A stretch of 64,000 bases of DNA from Orobanche coerulescens. Lineage: Eukaryota; Streptophyta; Magnoliopsida; Lamiales; Orobanchaceae. Below, piece by piece: positions 55,771 to 64,000 of the stretch; the first letter of the stretch is position 1, and every line of letters starts with the position of its first letter. Under the pieces are notes generated by a model. The model was not told where the DNA came from. It was given only the letters and a program-made list of their open reading frames with translations, and did no database searches. The stretch lies in NCBI GenBank assembly GCA_033398695.1, contig CM065801.1:6572001-6636000 (forward strand), in the 5' to 3' direction. A program made the position numbers and the translations under genes.

Positions 55771-57780
55771 TTCGATGAGCATCTCAAGGGAGGAAAGTTT
55801 TCAATAAACACTCCGATAAAGTTTGGTGTGGTTCAAGAAGACGAGTCATCTGTCGTACATCTATTGAGACCCATACCAAAACCTCCTTGGTATGTTCACT
55901 AAAAAGGAAAGTTCTTCGTCGATCCAACGACGTAAAAAAAAGGCGCTTGTTGGGAGGTAACCCAATTTTTTCACTTCTTTTATTTTTTTAGTCCAATTTT
56001 CTTTTCATTATATATTTTTTCTGCTAATTATATTTTAGGTAAGTGGTAATCTATTTCTTGCATTTTGTATTTTATTTCTACCTTTCTTTATTTATATTTT
56101 TTTATGCTATCCCTTTTATTTTTTTTCCAATTCTATTACTTCCCTTATTTTTATTTTTATTCCCTTCCTTCTCTCTTTTTCTTTTTCTCTCTCCCCGTTT
56201 CTCTCTTTCTCGGTATCTTCTTTTTACTCTGTAACCCCTAACTTCTCCATCTCTCTTTTCAGTCGACATCAGCCCCAAGCGCCGCCCGTTCGAGATCGCC
56301 GTCAAGATGTTGAAGCTAATGCGACGGAGGTGCACAAGAAACATGGGACAGAGGACAGAACCGAGCAGCTGAAAGCCCTTCTCCCCCATTAGCCCGGTGA
56401 TTCCTACTCTAGAATTTTTACTATCTTTTATTTTTCTTTTTCTCTTCCTTCCTTTCTTTAGAGTCATGTGCTGGATTTTAAGTTTGGGGAAATTGGAGTC
56501 GGAATGATTAATTGAATTTGGAAAGTGTGATGTAATATATTTAAAATTGTCCTTAGCTAAATTTGTGTGATTGAATCAAGTTCGTGTATTGGGGATTTAA
56601 GTATGGCCTGACATAGGAAATGAATATGATTGACTAGTTTGATTTTAATTAGGGTAGTTCACTATCTTGATTTTGGATTTGGATAAAAGTGTGAGGGATT
56701 CATGGCACAAGCCCTTTTTATTCGTGAGTTTTGAGCCGTAGAGCAAAATATATATATATACACATATATAAATAATTATACATATACATGCTCACTATTT
56801 CTTCTTGTGGGGTTGAACGTGTTGTGTTCATGCTAAAACTTGATCAATTATTCATGTCAAGACTATATTAGTGTTCTCATGCAGTAAAATGATAAAGGAA
56901 AATTAGGAATAACCCACTTGGCTTATATTTTCCCACCTCGTCATAATCGCCATTAGAATCTCATTTGAACCTAAGCCTTATTCTTTGATCCAGCACATTT
57001 TATTAGCCATTATCTAATTTTTGGTGAAAATTCATCCGTTTGAACCCTTGGTTAAGATTTGGTTGTGAATTAGGTGTATAACAAGTCGAGGGAAGGACGA
57101 GGAACTATCAAAAAGTGGGTGGTGAAGTGAAAAGAAAAAGCGTGCTGAAATTAAGATAAAATTATAAGGCCGAAACACAAAAAAAAAAAAGAAAAGAAAA
57201 AGTAGGGGGACGGCCGTAAAAATACCCCCTCGAATGTTGTTAAAGCCACTGACCTCTATTGATCTTTCATGGCTATGTGATTACATGTGCCTAAAATGGT
57301 GCTCAAGGAAAGAATGGTGCTTCATTGTTTGTAGGATTTGTTATGCACTTAATTTCATGATTAGTCTTGACCAACGAATCCTTTATTTATCCTTTTTATC
57401 CTACCCATACCTAAAGCCCCACTACAACCATAAAAGCCCTTTTGATTATATGCATGAGTTCGTCTACGTCGTGGAGATTTAATTTTTGTGCGAGTATATG
57501 GTAATGACACACCATGTTTTGACGTGAGTGATTGCTTAATAATCCCTATATCTACTTGAGCGAGAGTGACCCCTTGTGAGGCCATCGAATCTTCTCTCAC
57601 TTGATGCCAATGAAGATATTGAGATTGGTTGAGGTACTTTAATTTCCTTCATACTTGTTCATGAGTATTTATTCTCCCTTGAATATGGCTATCATCTTGG
57701 ATTTTTCAATACATGCTTCTTGAAATTCTTTCACTCGAATTATGCTTGAGGACAAGAATTGATTTAAGTTTGGGGAGATT
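55771..57780 (+). other. gypsy post-pol/3' untranslated region with polypurine tract
   Basis: Pyrimidine-rich (TTTTT, CTCTCT) sequence at 55970-56270, then AT-rich non-coding DNA without a credible ORF; no env-like frame is seen. It closes with TTTAAGTTTGGGGAGATT (57763-57780), a polypurine tract directly before the LTR. An earlier AAGTTTGGGGAAATTGG (56480-56496) resembles a second tract. Confidence 0.7.
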
Positions 57781-59270
57781 TGATAGGACGAAAATAGTGT
57801 GCTAAAATCATTATTAATTATAAGGTTTTAATGAATTTTCTGTTGGCACACTTGGTTATTTCCTACCTATTTATATTTTGGATGCAATTTACTTTACTTG
57901 GCAATTTGTTGTTTAATTTAGGTGTTTGATGGAGTTTTTAAGCTTAAGGAATAATTTGGGCCATCAAACGGACCAAGCCAATGTGATTTGGGCTTTAATG
58001 AAGAAACTGTCGCGCGACACTGGGTGGCCCAGTGTTAGTTTGCTGACCTAGTGTCAGTCCTGTTTAGAAAATAATCTTACTTGGGGCCCAAGAAACGACT
58101 CCAAACAGCCCCAATCAGTTCCACAAGGCAATAAATCTGTCCATAGGCTAGGAAAAGGAATGGGAATAGATATGGGAAGAGAGACTCCAAGGAAATCAAA
58201 ACTCTAGAAGGATAAGAAGGAGATCCAGTTAAAGAAGGAAACTAAGAATTATTATAAAAGGAGAGGAGGGCCGGAATTATTATCATCTTGGTGCATCACT
58301 TTTTACGGCTGGAGCAGAAGGAGAAAAGGAGCGACCGAACTGTTTTTTCACCGGAGCAACCGATCCGATTCCGACGTGGAAGAAGAAGACTACACCGTTT
58401 GAATTTCTTTCTTTTCATGTCTATCATTAAATTGCTGTTTTCTAAAGCCAATATGTCCGGCTAATTTTCTATTCTAGTTCTTAGTGAAGTTTGAAACCGT
58501 ATTTGAATTATTCATGTTTTAATCCCGTAGCGTATTCTCAACTCGAATTCTCTTGAATTACTTTTGTGTTATTGAATTCACGACCATGCCATTTAATTTC
58601 TTGATTTGGTTTGGCCAACTAGATTAGGAGTTTTATGTCTTATGCTAGAAATTGAGTTGTAATCCGTAATTGTTGCAATTTTAAATTCACAAGTAGCAAA
58701 CAATTGATTTTTCCCCATTGGGTAACACAAAATCGAGATCCCTTGAGTCGAGCTTATGAACTTAATATCTTGCCTATTCCATTATTTTGGTTTTTAATGC
58801 ATCTAGCGAGCGAGATTTGAAGAGCTTGTTTTGAATCCACCGCATAGATAGGTTCGATTAAAGAGCTTGTTTTAATTGAATAAACTTAAGAAATAATTGG
58901 GGTCAACAGAGCTTGTTGTTGGCTTCGGAATAGGAGTTCATGAGATTAGAGAAGAGATAAGCGCTGCATTGAAACTTGAATTAATTCGAAACGGTGGATA
59001 ACGGAGCTAAGAACTAGATTATTCCGTTAAGTGACATTTTCGATTTTTATTCCCTTTGCTTATTTTATTTTATTTTATATTATCTTATGCAATTTATTTT
59101 AGTTAAGATCAGAAATAATCCCCCCCTTTCGTTTTATTTTATTGCACAAAGTAATCCTTAATTAGTATAATTGACTTACCGTTCTCCGTGGGATCGACCC
59201 TTACTTGCCGATACTACTAGTTAGTAGAACTAAGCCGAGGAAAATAAAAATAACTAATTTTGACGCGTCA
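57781..59270 (+). repeat. gypsy 3' LTR (about 1.49 kb)
   Basis: Starts TGATAGGACGAAAATAG after the polypurine tract and ends near TTTTGACGCGTCA (59270; 59275 is an alternative). It includes CGTGGGATCGACCCTTACTT-like sequence close to the end, typical of Tat/Athila LTRs. It is the inverted homologue of 1-1289. Confidence 0.85.
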
Positions 59271-59366
59271 TGACAGCGCGGTCACACAACCTGTAGGTCG
59301 TCCGCCCGAGACTCTATATAGGCCCGAACCTCCTCAACTGTCTTTCCTTCCTTCATGAGATCTAAT

Positions 59367-61294
59367 TGTTAGGAGTATGCCCTCGAATGCCACTCAGAGG
59401 TTGTTGAGTTAGGGCATTGTACTTGTTATTATGTAAACCATTTATATAAGGCAAATGAATGTTTCTTTATTTACTGGTAGTTACTGGCATTCCTAACTCG
59501 TAAATAAACATATAGAAAATAGTCCGTGTATTTGAGAGCAAATTGTTCCACTCCTTATTGGATAAGGGGGTCGGCACTGGAAAAGTTATAGCTCAAATAC
59601 TTAATCGTTCGCAAGTCGATGAAACTTGACTGGGCGTTAAGTTTATGTGAAGACTTGTATGACGTGTTCTTTGACATGGAGAGTGCCTGTCGAACACTAA
59701 TGGTTAATGGGAGCACACGTTATAGGTATGCTAATTGGATTAGTATACTCGAACCGACTCACCCTCGATTCGTCACACGGATTTCACTCCGGACGATCGA
59801 TAGCGGAATCGAAAGGTTGTGATAGGTATTCGTGAACCTTCGACTTGAGGATTTAGTAGGGATGTGCTTGTGACGTCAAGATTTTCATTAGAGTAGTTCG
59901 ACCACTGTAAACCTAAGGCGGGGTCAACCTCGACGTGCATCTTGACGGCAAGTAGCGAGTCCCATGAATACCAAGATAGAATTCTTTCTCCGTTAGTGAG
60001 CGGGTTATATGTCTATGCGGTTATTGGCGAGATGAGATCATAAGTCTTTGGCCAAAGCATTGGAGCTAGTTGTATTAGATACCACGGCTCGATGATCTCG
60101 ATTTGCATTAAGGCATGCATAGCGTCAAGTACAGATAGGGTTTGGTGGCCAGTGACTCTATAACTTGATCGGGACATTTGAAAGAAGGGTTTATACGTAT
60201 CTTGGTATTCACGAGAATGGTTCTTGAATGATCCCAATCATTCGTTCTCGGTTAAGTGCAGTGTAGGCCGCCAGTGGCTAGGTGGTGCTACTACTCTATG
60301 GTTCCTCCCATTGCTGACTGAGACGGACCTACCGAGTCGCGCATTAGGATTGACGACGGAATGAATTAAGCTAATTCTCTCATTATGAATATTAGATATT
60401 GGATATCTAATTTGGGACATTGGATGTCTAAATCGATTTATTGGATAAATTGATTTACGGCCTAATGAATCAAATATTTCACTGGGTGATTAATTTAATT
60501 CATGAATATAATTATTTCTTGGAGAAATTAATTATGTTATTTTGTATTTGATATGTTTAATTAATTGGATTAATTAAATGACACAAATACATCGGAACGT
60601 AATCGGAGTTTATTTGTTTGGACTCGCGGGAGTCCGAAACGAACCGAACTTGTCCGATTTCTACATGGGCCAAACCCCACATTTCCACCCACTTTCATAT
60701 GGACCCTTGTTCCATTCTTTAATGTTTTGATCATTGAGGTGGTGGGGCTTTGATTCTCATAATAATGAGATGTAACATGTGAAGAGTTGAATAAAGGAAG
60801 AAGAAGAGATCTCTCACTTATTCATTCCAAGCTTCCTACGTGAGAGTGTAGAGAGAGAGAGAGAGAGAAAAGACTTCTCCAAATCTTCTTCATCTTTGTT
60901 CATCAACTTCTTCATTTTTCTTGGAGGAAAAATTGAGAGAAATTATTGAGAGATAAATTATACACTTAGAGTGTAGTAATAAATAGCTTCATCACTTAGC
61001 TCTAGCCGTATCCTCGGAGGATAGCAAGGTGATCGTCGTTTCGGTCGTTTCTCCGGCGCGTGGCAAGTAGAGACGCGGTGCTTTCGGCATTGGATCGTTC
61101 AAGAGCTTGGGAATAGCTCAAGAGAAGGTTATCCATCTAATCAACGGACTACAAGGGTGAGTTTCTATATCTCTTGTGAATTCGTTTTTGATATTCGTAT
61201 ATACGTAGCTCGAACGATCCTCGTAGGGATTCGGATCGAATTAATTTTCGTTTACCGCCTACTGGGCCTTCGTTTTAGGCACCGAATCCCAACA
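59367..61294 (+). repeat. copia-D 5' LTR (1,928 bp)
   Basis: Starts TGTTAGGAGTATGCCCTCG and ends GAATCCCAACA, directly followed by a primer-binding site. A GA microsatellite lies at about 60849-60868. The length is unusually large for copia. No second copy is in the window for confirmation. Confidence 0.85.
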
Positions 61295-61295
61295 G

Positions 61296-61307
61296 TGGTA
61301 TCGGAGC
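61296..61307 (+). promoter_or_regulatory. copia-D primer-binding site
   Basis: TGGTATCGGAGC starts one base after the LTR end, identical to the site of the TR-GAG element and one base from the canonical initiator tRNA-Met site. Confidence 0.9.
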
Positions 61308-62954
61308 GTAGGTCTTGCGATCGTATATACGATATTAGCATTTGGAATGCTTGATTAGATGGTGAATGATTTGGAATCATTTTAGTCATAATCGTGATAT
61401 ATGTTTTTCGTTCGTAATAATTGTATTTTTCGTAAGTTTATGTCTAAATATAAATCTTAAATTTATGGGAAATATGATTTATATTGAAGATATTAAAGTC
61501 TAAAAATATAGATATTGGATATCCGGTCGAAAATCTAGCTCCGAATCGTCGTCGGACGACTTTTCGGACAAAGGCGTGAAGTCTGCCAGGTGACTCGGCC
61601 GTGTCCGTGACACGGGCCGTGTCGGCAATCCCAGGACATGCCAGCGGACCCGACCGTGTCGGGAGACACGGGTCGTGCCTGGCCGGCTACCGAGCGTGAC
61701 TCGGCCATGCCAGGCGATCTGGGAAAGGCTGCCGAGGGTGACTCGGCGACGGCCTTTTTCGCCCGGCTCGATTTTTTCGTGTATTCTTGAAAATTAATCT
61801 CCCTCATGTTAAATTGGATTTAATATGATTAAAATGATTTATGGTATTTCATTTTATAAGGGAAATTTGATTAATTGGAATATTTTGATCGACCGAATTA
61901 TTTTGAACGTTATCATATTACCAATTGTGTGAATCGATTGGATCGGTTCGTATTGTTGATTGGATCAATGTATCTCTACGCTTTCCATTTATATAGTATT
62001 TATTGGATGAATGCTTTTTGAATGGGGATGTGGTTCGTGGACTTAGTTTTGAATCGTTCGTTTTATTCGATTGGGTTGTAAAGGCCGTTTTGAGCCTATT
62101 TATTTTACTAGAAATATTTGTATCTTGGATGCAATTTTCAATGTAAAATTTATATGTAATGACGAAGACCGGAGAAAGATCCATTTCGAGAATACGAAGA
62201 TTCAAGACGAAGACTTGTAATCAGATTACGGAGTTTTTTGTTTTCTAGGAACGGTCCATGAACCACATGTTGGTAGCAACTAGGTTGTGAATGGTTGTTT
62301 CATATTGTATGAATGCCACAAACGCGCTTAAATGATTAATGTGCAAAGTGTAATGCTAATCGCGAAAATTCTCCCACGATAAATTATTAAGTTTATAAGG
62401 TTTCAAGGTTTTCCTTCCCTCCATCGAGTTTTCGGGAAATTGAAATCCAAACCGGATGTGTTATGCTTCCGAGTTATCGGGGTAGTCGTTCGGGGAGGAC
62501 GGATAAATTACCGGGAGCGCATTGGATGCCTTCGGTTGGAGCAAATTTTATCCCTAGAAACCTGATAGGTTGCCGGATAAGATTCAATTGTGAAACTGAT
62601 TTGCGTCGATGGTATAAACTTAACTTGTTCACGAACCATAGAAACCGTATAGGTTGAGGGGAGTGAACAAGGGGAAAAAGAAGATCGAATCATCCATTAG
62701 ATGGGTTGGTGTTGGACACCACTTTATGAAAATTAATAGACTAGAAACCATTCGGTTGCCCTCTATTAAGATTTATAAAGAACTCGATCACCCTATGAAG
62801 TAGAGCGACGATACTTAGGATTTTACATGAGAGTGTGTTATTCCGATAAAAATAGTGGGAGCGGGTAACAAGAATAGAAAAGACCTTAATTCTATACTCG
62901 AACATAATTGAATGAGTCACTAATTAATGCTATACTTAATGCACAAATCTCAAT
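61308..62954 (+). other. copia-D leader without coding content
   Basis: No gene is seen. A GC-rich patch (61580-61750) contains repeated GACACGG/CCGTGTC and GACTCGGC motifs that could fold; the rest is AT-rich. Confidence 0.55.
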
Positions 62955-63790
62955 ATGACAATGAATCCACTCGCAATTCTACTCGAAAAGAACACCTTAA
63001 TAGGACCTAACTTTGTGGATTGGCTCCAATCGATGATTGTCCTTAGTATAGAGGCACTGGATACGTCTTGGAGACGGACATTCCGGCGCCTCCTGTGCGG
63101 ACCCGAGCCAATCAGGAAGAGATTGAAAACCACGAAAAGTGGGTTAAGGATGACGTGAAAGTCCGTGCTTATATGATGGCTTCCATGTCTAATGAGCTTC
63201 AGAGAGCTCATGAGAAAATGACTTCTGCTAGGCAGATTCTATCTCACTTAACCGAACTTTATGGTGAGCACAGCAGAACTGCTAGATATGAGATATCCAA
63301 GCAACTGTTCGGTGCAAGGATGAAGGAAGGTGAGAAGGTTGGGGAACACGTCCTTAAAATGATATCCATGATCGAGAGATTGGAGGCTCTTGATTTTAAA
63401 ATGGATACTTCTCTCCAAACCGACCTTATCCTACAGTCTCTCCCTGATTCCTTCTCACAGTTTGTTATGAACTTCAACTGCAATGAGATTGCATGTAATT
63501 TAGCTGGGCTAATGAACAAACTTGTGACCGCTCAGTCTCAGATGAAGACTCCGCGAATGAAGGAGTCTGCTCTTGTGATTTCTTCTGGACTTCGGAAGTC
63601 TAAGAATAAGAAGAAAAAGACCAAGAAGCGGACTGGACCATAAGCTAAGGACCTTAAGGGAAAGGGCAAGACCCCGATGGTTCCAAAGAACAAGAAGAAG
63701 ACGGATGCTTGTCTCAAGTGCGGTGAGCTGGGCCACTGGGCTAGAGACTGTCCGATTCTTCATGGCACTTGTGTCTGTAACTTTTAGTTT
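62955..63790 (+). pseudogene. copia-D gag (frameshifted)
   Basis: It opens MTMNPLAILLEKNTLIGPNF, VDWLQSMIVLSIEALD; a shift near 63055 moves to the frame VLETDIPAPP, then KWVKDDVKVRAYMMASMSNE. The UBN2 core continues with QILSHLTELYGEHSRTARYE and EHVLKMISMIERLEALDF. A stop at 63641-63643 follows a lysine-rich tail, but the same frame continues to a nucleocapsid knuckle CLKCGELGHWARDCP (about 63715-63760). Gag builds the particle; two interruptions make this copy defective. The start is the first ATG before the conserved NPL...GPN(F/Y)VDW block. Confidence 0.87.
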
Positions 63791-64000
63791 TGGAAACAAA
63801 TTGTTCTCCTACCGTATTTTCTACTTCTGAATCTTGGATTCGTGCTAGTTCTCATATTTGTACCGTGAATCAGGATCTGGAACAAAGTAGGAAGCTTGGA
63901 GCTGGAGAAGTTATGATCACAGTCGGAAGCGGGCATAGTGTCGAGGCGACCGACATAGGATCACTTCTTTTGGGTTTAGAATCCGGTTTTGTTTTGACTT
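63791..64000 (+). pseudogene. copia-D protease start (active-site region altered), cut by window end
   Basis: A frame with TSESWIRASSHICTVNQDLE matches the copia protease context WxLDSGASSHIC, but the LDSG residues are missing from it; LDS appears only in a neighbouring frame (TTGGATTCG, 63824-63832). GAGEVMITVGSGHSVEATDI then follows. A small deletion has therefore destroyed the catalytic triplet. The remainder of pol lies outside the window. Confidence 0.75.

Larger units (their letters stand above)
55150..59270 (+). mobile_element. Ty3/gypsy (Tat/Athila-like) remnant with 3' LTR
   Basis: A retroviral-type protease fragment is followed by a long 3' untranslated region, a polypurine tract and an LTR. 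Reverse transcriptase, RNase H and integrase are missing, so an internal deletion joins the protease end to the post-pol region (near the GGCGCTTGTTGGGAGGTAAC block at 55941-55960, known from plant Tat/Athila elements). The LTR is homologous to the inverted one at 1-1289. Confidence 0.85.
59367..64000 (+). mobile_element. copia-D: Ty1/copia retrotransposon, 5' part
   Basis: A 1.93-kb LTR, primer-binding site, 1.6-kb leader, gag with zinc knuckle and the protease start are present; the rest lies beyond the window. Gag motifs place it in a lineage different from copia-A/B/C. Frame breaks in gag and at the protease indicate an inactive copy. Confidence 0.88.

Noticed and set aside
55988..56467. 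Env-like ORF in the gypsy 3' region
   Set aside because: The plus ORF is a phenylalanine/leucine run from a pyrimidine tract and the minus ORF its lysine/arginine-rich shadow; no signal peptide or coiled-coil pattern supports an envelope-like protein.

Overview
This is a plant nuclear window, most likely from a dicot. Two spliced plant genes (a clade III-like SWEET sugar transporter and an FYV7/CCDC59-type rRNA-processing factor) sit in AT-rich DNA filled with plant transposon families. No rRNA, tRNA or CRISPR feature was seen. All coordinates come from reading the sequence by eye; no search or alignment program was run.

Layout: 1-5227 holds a minus-strand gypsy LTR abutting a decayed Ty1/copia element (copia-1). 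5228-8448 is AT-rich intergenic DNA with a Helitron-like fragment and local duplications. 8449-12320 is a complete-ended CACTA (En/Spm) element with a GAT target duplication and a broken transposase. 12324-14369 is the SWEET upstream region, carrying a SINE-like insertion, a three-unit ~180-bp tandem repeat and a 5'-truncated L1 LINE. 14370-16704 is the SWEET gene (6 exons, 278 codons), with a (TC)43 tract on the intron-1 donor, a hAT-like MITE in intron 3 and an Emigrant-like MITE in intron 5. 16705-21300 is intergenic. 21300-26113 is copia-A. 28047-30625 (minus) is the FYV7-like gene (3 exons, 196 codons) with a hAT element in intron 1. 30740-31442 is an RTE-type LINE 3' end. 32632-42126 is copia-B, the same family as A, split by a 2.7-kb gypsy solo LTR.

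43449-47700 is an intact-ended gag-only LTR element (TR-GAG type) with two LTRs, primer-binding site, polypurine tract and TATTG duplication. 47780-49137 is an unclassified LTR-like insertion between 17-bp direct repeats. 49721-54313 (minus) is copia-C, interrupted by a hAT MITE. 54896-55146 is a long foldback. 55150-59270 is a gypsy (Tat/Athila-type) remnant with a 3' LTR matching, inverted, the LTR at 1-1289. 59367-64000 is the 5' part of copia-D, running off the window.

The two host genes are independent of each other. The rest is a record of nested transposition: target duplications (GAT, GATAC, TATTG, TATCGACT, TA, and 15-19 bp for non-LTR elements) allow the order of several insertions to be read directly. 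The strongest candidates for something new are the gag-only element, a possible captured host fragment inside copia-A, the gag exchange between copia-A and copia-B, and the SWEET with an altered substrate-pocket residue and a microsatellite on its splice donor.
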